Shown piece by piece: positions 17,501 through 23,311 of a DNA stretch of 36,351 nucleotides. Location: NCBI GenBank assembly GCA_019694315.1, contig JAIBCE010000039.1:1-36351 (forward strand). The letters run 5' to 3'. The position numbers and the translations under genes are program-made. The stretch is from Sandaracinaceae bacterium (GTDB lineage Bacteria; Myxococcota_A; Polyangia; Polyangiales; Sandaracinaceae). How positions within the stretch are numbered: position 1 is the first letter of the stretch; the number at the start of each line of letters is the position of its first letter. Below the pieces are notes generated by a model. The model had not been told where the DNA came from. It did no database searches and worked only from the letters and a program-made list of their open reading frames with translations.

Positions 17501-18295
17501 GCCCACCATCGCCACGAAGCGATCGGGATCGGGCTGCCGGTAGTCGTCGTCGCGCAGCACCTCGGTGCCGTTCCACCACGCTGCGATCGCGCCGCCGCCG
17601 CCGAGCCAGAGCGAGAGCGCCTGCGGCCGATCGCTCACGACGAACGTCTCTGCATACCCGCAGACGTTCGTGTCGGGCCGATACACCGCGTCGAACGAGA
17701 CGTAGCCGTAGTGACCCACGTCCGGGTAGGTGCGCCAGCCGACCGGACGCTCGCGGCCCTCGTAGCGCGCCTCGAGATCGTAGGGCGACATGCGGAGCCG
17801 CTCCGGCTCGTACTCGCGCGCGAAGCCCGTCTTGCCCTCGTTGTCGAAGGGGCCGATCACGCGCCAGCGCTGCACGTAGCCGAGCGTGTCGAAGGTGCGG
17901 CGCGAGCCCGCGACGTCGCCCATGCGGAGCTGCGCGCGCCCGAGCAGCTGCGAGGCATACATGCGCACCGCGGGGCTCAGCCGGCGATCGCGCGAGAGGG
18001 CCTCGAGGGCGCTCCGCGTCGTCTGCGGCCGCGCGGTGGGATAGCCGCGCCAGAGCTCGAGCAGCGGGAGCATCGCGCGGGGCGATCGACCTCGACGGCC
18101 CACCTCGGCCGCGAGGCTGCGCTGCTCGGCCTCGTAGGGCTCCTCGGGCGCGGGGACCGCGTCGGCGGCCGGCGCGCGGCGCGCCGCAGGACGGGGCGTC
18201 GCCTGCGCGAGCGCGTGGTCGTGGGCATCCCCCAGCGCCAAGAGCGAGGCGAGGCTCAGCGTGGCGAGGGCGAACTGGCGGGCAGATCGTTGCAA
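14549..18295 (-). CDS. Large exported DUF3857/transglutaminase-like protein with intact Cys-His-Asp triad
   Basis: A protein of about 1248 residues. A signal peptide (QFALATLSLASLLALG, then a cleavage-like ALAQA) is followed by helical repeats, a PA14-like lectin-style domain (about 130-280), TPR repeats to about 620, a DUF3857 domain (TYEQQLGEPAYRIYYDTRA, PGDVVEIRYRIDD), and a transglutaminase-like cysteine-protease fold with Cys935 (GDCKDKAS), His978 (DHAIAYV) and Asp991 (LDGTAEF). It would act outside the cytoplasm, possibly on protein cross-links or peptide bonds; the substrate is unknown. The start is inferred as TTG 18295, preceded by GGAGG with a 5-nt spacer. An ATG at 18418 is in frame, but the extra 41 codons have poorer third-position GC and no Shine-Dalgarno sequence. 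It is followed by a catalytically dead paralogue. Confidence 0.82.
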   Translation of the reverse strand: MQRSARQFALATLSLASLLALGDAHDHALAQATPRPAARRAPAADAVPAPEEPYEAEQRSLAAEVGRRGRSPRAMLPLLELWRGYPTARPQTTRSALEALSRDRRLSPAVRMYASQLLGRAQLRMGDVAGSRRTFDTLGYVQRWRVIGPFDNEGKTGFAREYEPERLRMSPYDLEARYEGRERPVGWRTYPDVGHYGYVSFDAVYRPDTNVCGYAETFVVSDRPQALSLWLGGGGAIAAWWNGTEVLRDDDYRQPDPDRFVAMVGAHQGPNRLLVKACTAESTWGFYARVGNAQGEPATGVTIDPMADVTQAHSGHGVARLPAAPMAPLAAFEAAAAGDAPSAEALQDLAEFLAYTGADDPAEQRAKQLAERAAERGPTAERWLLAAELATSRGDASRFIDRAAALSATDPDVLLAQARLTMSGPSSDEALHVLDRVPDQGVQSLEAAELRADLYEGLGLEETARATLERAAEHAPGAPAWLAIRAHAADTVQSRDQAMALFREAQLARYDDQGLRETIIGDAILRTQLDEAMREIEIYRDLSNDSVLRLLRVAAWYEALERDDEAMGAYRAALELAPEEADAHVAYGRALLRAGQDELAMQSLNAALELRPQDAETRELVEHLQPEERVDEAYAVSSEELLARVNEERGYPYRVLEELTVNSVFESGLGSQFHQFAAQVINDEGGRSLRSFPITFDPDVQRVMVRAARVYRQGRQLEATETYEQQLGEPAYRIYYDTRALVVVFPDLQPGDVVEIRYRIDDVAERNQFHDYYGDLHFFQGGAPIARTDYVLITPTARQFYFNTPHMASLQHEERVDGARRIHRYFAENVPAIQSEDGMPGATETRPYLHVSTYQSWQDVGHWWWGLVHDQLYADESLRRTVRELVAGAPDTRTKVQRIYRWVIDHTRYVGLEFGIHGFLPYRVPQIVQRGFGDCKDKASLLYTMLTEAGIDARLVLVRTRRNGALNDLPASLSVFDHAIAYVPELDLFLDGTAEFSGSTEFPQMDQGVSVLVVGPDGAELRRSPVMSPEHNMRERRLTVELAADGSARLDVNETVRGHEAPAWRSQYQAEGTRLDRFERAMRNTFAGLEVERVEMTGLTDYEVPVTAHYRASVPQFAVRDADGLRAPLTVMGDLVRALARTETREHAFDLGATTRYVEDRTVRLPAGLEVATLPEGARVESPFGVFVMTVTREARAVVVHSELTLSRDRVEASEYAEFRAFIQRTDAVLRQRLTLGSRASGAREGGP

Positions 18296-18612
18296 AGGGG
18301 CCTCCGAGCGCGCCGATCGCTGCCGAGGCAGCGCGGCGGGGTCAGTCGTGCGAGCCGGCGGTGGAGCGCCGACCGCGTTGAGACCACGCCCGAGCGCGGT
18401 CCCGTGGGGGCCAGACATGCAAAGCCCCGTTCGTGTTCCGCCGAGCCTTGTAACACCTCGCCCGGATCTCCGTCAGGAAGGGTATGGGGCCCCGCCACGT
18501 AGGAGCGAGGAGCACCGCGCCGCGGCTCGGTCTCGCCGGACGAGATCTCGTGTGCCCACGGCGCGGCTCGCGCGCCTTGCGCCCCGTCACCTCGCGTGAT
18601 GTAGGGGCTCGC
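18296..18612. other. Divergent intergenic region between transglutaminase-like and MAPEG genes
   Basis: 317 bp with no convincing gene. On the minus strand GGAGG (18301-18305) serves the TTG start at 18295. A weak sigma-70-like pair is visible on the complement: CTGACG (18471-18476), an 18-nt spacer, then TACAAG (18447-18452), each matching four of six consensus bases. It would give a leader of about 145 nt to the TTG, or about 22 nt to the alternative ATG at 18418. On the plus strand nothing clear precedes the MAPEG ATG beyond a TAGGGG stretch. Confidence 0.4.
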
Positions 18613-19002
18613 ATGAGCGTCGCCACGATCTGTCTCGTGATCGCCTGCGTGTTCCCCGTCGTCTGTGCCGGCATCGCCAAGCGGGGAGGCGTCGCCGACG
18701 GCTCGTTCGACAACCACGCGCCGCGCGACTGGCTCGCCAAGCAGACCGGCGTCGCCGCGCGCGCCAACGCCGCGCAGGCCAATTCGTGGGAGGCCCTGCC
18801 CATCTTCGCGGCGGGCGTGCTCTCGGCCCAGCTCGCGCAGGCGCCCGCGCACCTCGTCGATGCCCTCGCGCTCACGTTCGTCCTCGCGCGCGTCGCGTAC
18901 CTCGCGCTCTACCTCGCCGATCGCGCCACGCTGCGCTCGGTCGTGTGGACGCTCGGCCTGGGCGCCTCGCTCGGCCTCTTCTTCCTGCCGCTGGCGGCCT
19001 GA
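18613..19002 (+). CDS. MAPEG-family integral membrane protein
   Basis: A 129-residue protein with about four hydrophobic helices (roughly residues 2-20, 60-78, 82-100 and 108-127). It carries the bacterial MAPEG signature between helices 1 and 2: FDNHAPRDWLAKQTGVAARA, followed by NAAQANSWEALP. MAPEG proteins are small four-helix enzymes of eicosanoid and glutathione metabolism in eukaryotes; bacterial members are mostly uncharacterised and may be glutathione transferases or peroxidases. The length is typical. The ATG at 18613 gives the correct first helix. The next gene begins 1 nt after its stop, so the two form an operon. Confidence 0.88.
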   Translation: MSVATICLVIACVFPVVCAGIAKRGGVADGSFDNHAPRDWLAKQTGVAARANAAQANSWEALPIFAAGVLSAQLAQAPAHLVDALALTFVLARVAYLALYLADRATLRSVVWTLGLGASLGLFFLPLAA

Positions 19003-19003
19003 G

Positions 19004-19921
19004 ATGGAGCGCGCGCTCGTGCTCTTCGTGGCCACGCGCGCGAGCGAGGTGCCCGCGGGCCTCGTGCGCTACGCGAGCGTCGATGGCTCGGTCCCGGGCG
19101 CGGCGCTCGTGTGGGATCACCACGTCACGGGAGAGCCCGTGAGCCTCGACGCGCTGCCCGAGCGGATCGATCTCGCGGGCCTCGACGGGCTCGGCACCAC
19201 GCTCGCCGACACCGACGCGATCGTGGGCGCCGTGGTGGCGCTCGCCGGGGGCCCCTCTCGGGTCGATCCCGCCACGCTGGCGATCCTCCGCGCGGCCTCG
19301 TGGTGGTGCGATCACCTGCGCGGCGCGCCGGGCGTCGAGGGCGAGGCCGATCGCCTCGGGCGAGGCCTCCACGAGCACTGCGCGCAGGCGCTCGCGAAGA
19401 GGCCTCGCAGCGAGAGCGGGCAGGTCTTCGCCGCGCTCGTCCTCGAGCTCGAGGCGGCGCTCGCGCGCGGCGGGCCGCTGCCCTTCGCCGAGATCCCCGA
19501 GGACAACACGCCCGATCTCCGCGTGATGGGCCGCATCACCGAGCACGGCGCCGTGGCGCTCGTCGATCTCCGTGGTCTCGGCGCGCCGCTCGATCCGCTC
19601 CGCGCCTACGCGCAGCATCGCTGCCCCGTGGCCGTCACGGTCGCCGATCACTCCAAGGGCGGCACCCGCTTCACGGTGGGCGTGAACCCGCACGTACCCT
19701 CGAGCCCCACCGATCTCGGCCCCGCGCTCGCCGCGATCGCCCAGGCCGAGCACGCGCACGGCCCGCCCTGCCTCTCGCCGTCGCACGGGCCCGGCACCGA
19801 GAACTGGGGCGGGCGCGCCACGGTCTTCGGCTCGCCGTGGAACTACGGCTCGCGCCTCGCGCCGCACGACGTCGTCGCGCTGGTGCGCCAGGCCCTCGCG
19901 ACGATCGCGACGAAGCGCTGA
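19004..19921 (+). CDS. Unknown protein with a DHH motif
   Basis: A 305-residue protein I cannot place firmly. It begins with a strand (ALVLFVAT) and has VWDHHVTGEPVSLDAL near residues 36-51, followed by TTLADTDAIVGAVVALAGG. DHH followed by a downstream Asp is a hallmark of DHH-family phosphoesterases, which cleave oligoribonucleotides, pAp or cyclic dinucleotides. However, the N-terminal Asp-rich motif of that family (a DxDG-like element) is not evident here. The C-terminal part has HSKGGTRFTVGVNPH and a Gly-rich ENWGGRATVFGSP, loosely like the DHHA1 substrate domain. It may be a diverged or inactive member, or the DHH may be coincidental. It starts 1 nt after the MAPEG stop. No signal peptide or membrane helix is present. 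Confidence 0.75.
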   Translation: MERALVLFVATRASEVPAGLVRYASVDGSVPGAALVWDHHVTGEPVSLDALPERIDLAGLDGLGTTLADTDAIVGAVVALAGGPSRVDPATLAILRAASWWCDHLRGAPGVEGEADRLGRGLHEHCAQALAKRPRSESGQVFAALVLELEAALARGGPLPFAEIPEDNTPDLRVMGRITEHGAVALVDLRGLGAPLDPLRAYAQHRCPVAVTVADHSKGGTRFTVGVNPHVPSSPTDLGPALAAIAQAEHAHGPPCLSPSHGPGTENWGGRATVFGSPWNYGSRLAPHDVVALVRQALATIATKR

Positions 19922-19958
19922 GCCCGACGACGCCGAGACGACGCGCGCGACGCGCGCG

Positions 19959-19989
19959 CTGCGATCGCGACGATCGACGACGATCGCAG
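19959..19989 (+). repeat. Inverted repeat downstream of the DHH-motif gene
   Basis: CTGCGATCG and CGATCGCAG form perfect 9-bp arms around 13 nt that themselves contain CGATCG. It lies 37 nt after the stop at 19921, in a 176-bp CGA/GCG-rich gap. A terminator role is possible, but no T-run follows. Confidence 0.3.
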
Positions 19990-20097
19990 ACCAAAGAGCG
20001 CGACGCGCGACGCTCGATGTCGAGCGCCACGAGCCCACGCGCCGCCATGACTCACTCGTCGGCGCTCGAAGGGAGCCCGACGAACGAGGAGTGAGTC

Positions 20098-20514
20098 ATG
20101 AAGAGAAGCTCGATCGTGCTGGTGTGGATGGCGCTCGTGGGCTGCGGTCATGCCGAGGGGACGCCCCAGCAAGCCGAGCCTCCGACCGCCCAGGCGGAAG
20201 CACCCGCAGCGGAAGCCGCAGCAAGCTCTGCGGAAGCCACAGGAAGCTCTCCGGAAGCGACAGGAAGCGCTCCGGAAGCCACAGGAAGCTCTCCGGAAGC
20301 GACAGGAAGCGCTCCGGAAGCGACAGGAAGCGCTCCGGAAGCGACAGGAAGCGCTCCGGAAGCGACAGGAAGCGCTCCGGAAGCGACAGGAAGCGCTCCG
20401 GAAGCGACAGGAAGCACTCCGGAAGCAAGCTCTGCGGAAGCGACAGGAAGCGCTCCGGAGGCTGCGGGAGTCGGAAGCGCCCCGGCCAGGGCCCCGAGCT
20501 CGCCCACGCCTTGA
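20098..20514 (+). CDS. Lipoprotein built from EATGSAP heptapeptide repeats
   Basis: A 138-residue lipoprotein. The signal peptide MKRSSIVLVWMALVGC ends in a good lipobox with Cys16, and GAGGAG lies a few nt upstream of the ATG. The mature protein is low-complexity. After an Ala/Gln/Glu stretch come nine consecutive EATGS(A/S/T)P units (residues 46-108), a broken EASSA, a tenth unit (114-120), and a Pro/Ser/Ala tail. No cysteine other than Cys16 is present and no catalytic motif is seen. It is probably an unstructured acidic spacer exposed on the envelope. The only direct evidence that this frame is coding is the signal peptide and ribosome-binding site, because the repeat is open in every frame. 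Confidence 0.72.
   Translation: MKRSSIVLVWMALVGCGHAEGTPQQAEPPTAQAEAPAAEAAASSAEATGSSPEATGSAPEATGSSPEATGSAPEATGSAPEATGSAPEATGSAPEATGSAPEATGSTPEASSAEATGSAPEAAGVGSAPARAPSSPTP
20233..20457 (+). repeat. 21-bp tandem repeat encoding EATGS(A/S/T)P
   Basis: Nine head-to-tail 21-bp units (20233-20421) plus one more after a 15-bp interruption. Units 4-8 look identical at DNA level, indicating recent slippage or recombination. Because 21 is a multiple of three, each reading frame has its own heptapeptide, and all six frames are free of stops across the array. Confidence 0.9.
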
Positions 20515-20588
20515 GCGACGGGCTCGGGCGCGAGGCGCGAGGGATCGTCGTCGCACCGCGATGACGCACCGTGGGTCGAGCGGATCGG

Positions 20589-21461
20589 TCAGGGCGCGAC
20601 CTCGGCCACGAAGCGCGCGATCTCGTCGTCGACCCACGGCTCACCCAGGTTGTGGCTGCCCCCGGGCACGCGGACGAAGCGGCGCGCACGCAGGAGCTCG
20701 CTCAGGCGCTGCCCTTGGGCGAGGGGGATCGTCTCGTCGCGGTCGCCGTGGATCGACAGCACCGGCACGTCGATCGACGGTGCGCGCGCGGCGCTGTTCA
20801 GGTGATACGCGTCGGGCACGAGGTAGGTGAGCGGCACGCCGATCACCGCGCGACCCATGTCGTGGAGTGAGGTGAAGCTCGACTCGATCACGCCACCCGC
20901 AGCGTCGTGGGCAGGACCGGCGAGCGCCGCGATCGCCGCCGCCCCACCGAGCGACTGCCCGTGCACCACGAGCTCGCGCGGAGACACATGCCGCTCCTCG
21001 AGGAGAAAGCGGATGGCCGCCTCGGCGTCGCGCTCGATCCCCTCGGCGCTGGGGCTGCCCTCGCTCTCGCCGTAGCCGCGATACTCGGCCAGGAGCACGT
21101 CCGATCCGCGCTCCGCGAGCCACGCGGCCCAGCCCCAGCAGCCCGAGGCCAGGCCCGCGTTGCCGTGGAAGTACACCACCGTGCGCCGTCGCTCGCCGCG
21201 CGCCGGCACGAGCCAGCTCACGAGGCGCACACCATCGCGCGTCACGTAGGTCACACGCTCGCCTCCGATGCGCGCCACGTCGTGGCCCTCCCCGCGCGAG
21301 GGATGAAACAGCATCAGCGAGAGCGTGTACGAGAGCACGAGCTCGATGACACCGAGGAGCAAGGCGATCCGCAAGGCCCTCCACGCGCGCGCCCGTGGGC
21401 TCGCGCGCACCTCGGCAGGGCGAGGGGCCTCGGACGCTGGTGTCGAGCTCTCGGTGGGCAC
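20589..21461 (-). CDS. Membrane-anchored alpha/beta hydrolase (BEM46/ABHD13-like)
   Basis: A 290-residue serine hydrolase. One N-terminal membrane helix (about residues 30-52) follows a basic stretch, so the enzyme is anchored, probably with the catalytic domain outside the cytoplasm. The core shows VVYFHGNAG (oxyanion loop, 95-103), the nucleophile elbow GQSLGG with Ser170, Asp242 in HGDRDETIP and His270 in GGSHN: a complete triad. The order and YRGYGESEG match the BEM46/ABHD13-like branch. The substrate is unknown, with lipid esters or peptides possible. The start is GTG at 21461, with GGGGGA just upstream. It lies 57 nt after the Ser/Thr kinase stop on the same strand and may be co-transcribed with it. 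Confidence 0.88.
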   Translation of the reverse strand: MPTESSTPASEAPRPAEVRASPRARAWRALRIALLLGVIELVLSYTLSLMLFHPSRGEGHDVARIGGERVTYVTRDGVRLVSWLVPARGERRRTVVYFHGNAGLASGCWGWAAWLAERGSDVLLAEYRGYGESEGSPSAEGIERDAEAAIRFLLEERHVSPRELVVHGQSLGGAAAIAALAGPAHDAAGGVIESSFTSLHDMGRAVIGVPLTYLVPDAYHLNSAARAPSIDVPVLSIHGDRDETIPLAQGQRLSELLRARRFVRVPGGSHNLGEPWVDDEIARFVAEVAP

Positions 21462-21518
21462 GTCCCCCGCCTACGAACGAGACGCGCGCCGCATGTCGGA
21501 GCGCGGAGCGGTCCGCTG

Positions 21519-22661
21519 TCAGCGCCGAAACGCGTCGGAGACCTCGGTGGGGTCGAGGTCCTCTTCGTCGTGACCGTCCACGTGCACGTCCACCTCGAGG
21601 GCGGGCGCGCGCAGCGGAGGCGCGGGCATCTCGCCGCGCCGCGCGGCCTGGAGCGCCGCGAGCATCTGTCCCGCGTCCGCGTAGCGATCGTCGCGGTCGT
21701 GCGAGAGCGCCGTCATGATCACCGCCTCGACCTCCTTGGGCAGCCGCGGCTGCCTCGTGGAGGGTGGCTCCGCCCGCGTCGTGAGGATGCGGACGATGAG
21801 CTTGTTGTAGTTCTCGGCGCGAAACGGCGTGGTGCCGGTGATCATCTCGTAGAGCAGCACGCCCATCGCCCACACGTCGATGCGCTGGTCCACGTCGTCG
21901 CCGCGCGCCTGCTCGGGCGCGAGATAGAACGGCGTGCCCACGACCATGCCGGTCTTGGTGAGCGACAGCGTCTCTTCGCCGATCGTCTTGGAGATGCCGA
22001 AGTCGAGGAGCTTCACGATCGTGCGGCCCTCGCGCTGCGCGAGGAAGACGTTGTCGGGCTTGAGGTCGCGATGGACGATGCCGCGCTGGTGGGCGGCCTC
22101 GAGCGCGGAGAGCACCTGCTCGGCGATCACGAGCGACTCGTCGATCGGCAGCCCGCCCTCGAGCTCGATGCGCGCCGCGAGCGTCTGGCCCTCGAGCAGC
22201 TCCATGACCTGGAAGGGCACGCCGTTGTCGAGCGCGCCGAGGTCGTAGATCTCCACGATGTTCGGGTGGCCGAGCGAGCCCATGATCCGCGCCTCTCGGT
22301 AGAAGCGCTTCATCGAGCTCGAGCCCGCGTCGTGGCCGCGCGTGAGCATCTTGATCGCGACCTGCTTGCCGATGCGCTGGTTCTCCGCGCGATACACGGC
22401 GCCCATGCCGCCGCGGCCGATCAGCTCCTTCACGAGGTACTTGCTCTCGAGGAGGTGGCCCACGATCGAGGGCTCGGGATCGGGAAAGCTCGGCGGCGGC
22501 GGCGGCCGTGATGGCGCAGCGATCGGGGCGCTGGCCTCGGCCTTCTCGAGCTTGGGCCGCGGGCGCGCGACGACCTCCTTGCCCGTGATCGGGCAGACGC
22601 GCTCCGCCTCGGCGTGAGGCAGGCCGCAGTGGAGGCAGCGCACGAATCGTTCGCGGCTCAT
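21519..22661 (-). CDS. Ser/Thr protein kinase with N-terminal zinc ribbon
   Basis: A 380-residue cytoplasmic eukaryotic-like kinase. Residues 9-27 form a short Cys motif (CLHCGLPHAEAERVCPITG; three Cys, with Thr where the fourth would be), which often heads myxobacterial kinases. A Pro-rich linker follows, then the kinase domain: glycine loop GRGGMGAVY (82-90), VAIK Lys104, catalytic HRD at 197-199 in HRDLKPDN, DFG at 220-222, activation segment with several Thr/Ser, and APE at 248-250. All catalytic residues are present, so it should be active. The C-terminal 50 residues are acidic and the protein lacks a membrane helix or sensor domain. The ATG at 22661 is supported by the zinc-ribbon start and a TACCGT -10-like box 9 nt upstream. 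Confidence 0.94.
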   Translation of the reverse strand: MSRERFVRCLHCGLPHAEAERVCPITGKEVVARPRPKLEKAEASAPIAAPSRPPPPPSFPDPEPSIVGHLLESKYLVKELIGRGGMGAVYRAENQRIGKQVAIKMLTRGHDAGSSSMKRFYREARIMGSLGHPNIVEIYDLGALDNGVPFQVMELLEGQTLAARIELEGGLPIDESLVIAEQVLSALEAAHQRGIVHRDLKPDNVFLAQREGRTIVKLLDFGISKTIGEETLSLTKTGMVVGTPFYLAPEQARGDDVDQRIDVWAMGVLLYEMITGTTPFRAENYNKLIVRILTTRAEPPSTRQPRLPKEVEAVIMTALSHDRDDRYADAGQMLAALQAARRGEMPAPPLRAPALEVDVHVDGHDEEDLDPTEVSDAFRR

Positions 22662-22670
22662 CGGTGCGTG

Positions 22671-22676
22671 ACGGTA
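22671..22676 (-). promoter_or_regulatory. Candidate -10 box (TACCGT) for the Ser/Thr kinase gene
   Basis: On the complement, TACCGT fits TAnnnT and ends 9 nt before the ATG at 22661. It is a leaderless-promoter candidate. The divergent region extends from here to the start of the MopE-like gene at 22901. Confidence 0.4.
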
Positions 22677-22864
22677 ACGCCGCGCGTCATGCGGGGACAA
22701 GCACCGAGGATCGATGCTCGAGGCCGCATCGTGGCCCGAGGATCCGAGCCACCCTGTGTCACGCGCGACCACGAGCGCGACGTGCGCGCCGCGGCGCGAG
22801 GGCGCACCGCCACGAAAAACGCTGGCGATTGTCGTTCGGTATGCCGGATGCTCTGCGGCAGCCG

Positions 22865-22881
22865 CGTCTCGTGTAGAGACG
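22865..22881 (+). promoter_or_regulatory. Leader hairpin and -10-like TAGAGA before the MopE-like gene
   Basis: CGTCTC and GAGACG pair perfectly around GTGTA, just upstream of the Shine-Dalgarno GGAGGAAC. The segment GTAGAGACG also contains TAGAGA, and a nearly identical GTTAGAGACG precedes the PL9-like gene at 28413. It may be a -10 region or a small 5' hairpin; the sequence alone does not decide. Confidence 0.35.
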
Positions 22882-22900
22882 ATCGCCTGGGAGGAACTCG

Positions 22901-23287
22901 ATGAACATGTTCGTGTGCGCTGCGTGCTCCAGCTTCGTCCCGCCGGCCTCGCGCGCGTGCCCCGCGTGCGGTCAGGCGCTCACGCCCACCGCTCGCGTCG
23001 TCGGCGGTGCGCTCGCGCTCGCGGGCGGCTCGCTCTTCGCCGTCACGCTGACCGCCTGCTACGGCGTGGCCGAGCCCATCCCGGAGCGTGACGCGGCCGT
23101 GGCGCGAGACACGAACGCGATGGGCCTCACGAGCACCTGCACCGACGCGACCGCGGACCTCGACGGCGACGGCTACTGCGGCGAGCTCGACTGCGACGAG
23201 GCGAACCCGAACGTGCACGTGGGCGCGTTCGACCAGTTCGGCGACCACATCGACGCCGACTGCGGCGGCACCGACGCGATCGACTGA
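22901..23287 (+). CDS. Zinc-ribbon, membrane-anchored protein with MopE-like metal-binding tail; possible radical SAM substrate
   Basis: A 128-residue protein with three parts. Residues 6-24 are a four-Cys zinc ribbon (Cys6, 9, 20, 23). Residues 33-52 form a hydrophobic helix ending LTAC, with Cys53 in a lipobox-like position. The tail (80-128) carries Asp-rich, Cys-containing motifs: DLDGDGYCGELDCDEANPN, then GDHIDADCGGTD. This matches the repeat of MopE-type putative metal-binding proteins (DxDGDG..DCDD.NP..PGA...G.D.DCDG), single-copy here. MopE itself binds copper with help from an oxidised Trp, but this tail has no Trp. GGAGGAAC 7 nt before the ATG is a strong ribosome-binding site. The radical SAM gene begins 24 nt after the stop, so this small protein may be its substrate or metal-centre partner; that is inference. 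Confidence 0.82.
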   Translation: MNMFVCAACSSFVPPASRACPACGQALTPTARVVGGALALAGGSLFAVTLTACYGVAEPIPERDAAVARDTNAMGLTSTCTDATADLDGDGYCGELDCDEANPNVHVGAFDQFGDHIDADCGGTDAID

Positions 23288-23311
23288 TCGCCCCGAGGCC
23301 CCGAGGACGGC

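Noticed and set aside
18296..18418. N-terminal extension of the transglutaminase-like protein from ATG 18418
   Set aside because: The 41 extra codons have visibly lower third-position GC, no Shine-Dalgarno sequence, and would bury the signal peptide. The TTG at 18295 has GGAGG at ideal spacing. A weak promoter at 18447-18476 keeps the longer form possible.
14693..18502. Long plus-strand open frame opposite the triad-bearing transglutaminase-like gene
   Set aside because: It has the same composition artefact. The minus-strand frame has a signal peptide and recognisable catalytic motifs.
20233..20457. CRISPR-like regular repeats
   Set aside because: The units are directly adjacent without spacers, 21 bp long and in frame within a lipoprotein gene.
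20098..20514. EATGSAP lipoprotein as a RiPP precursor
   Set aside because: It has a lipobox, no modifiable core with Cys/Trp/Tyr, and no maturase gene beside it.
20546..20566. Imperfect 8-bp hairpin between the EATGSAP lipoprotein and hydrolase genes
   Set aside because: One mismatch and no T-run. It is common in such GC-rich DNA, so no terminator is claimed.
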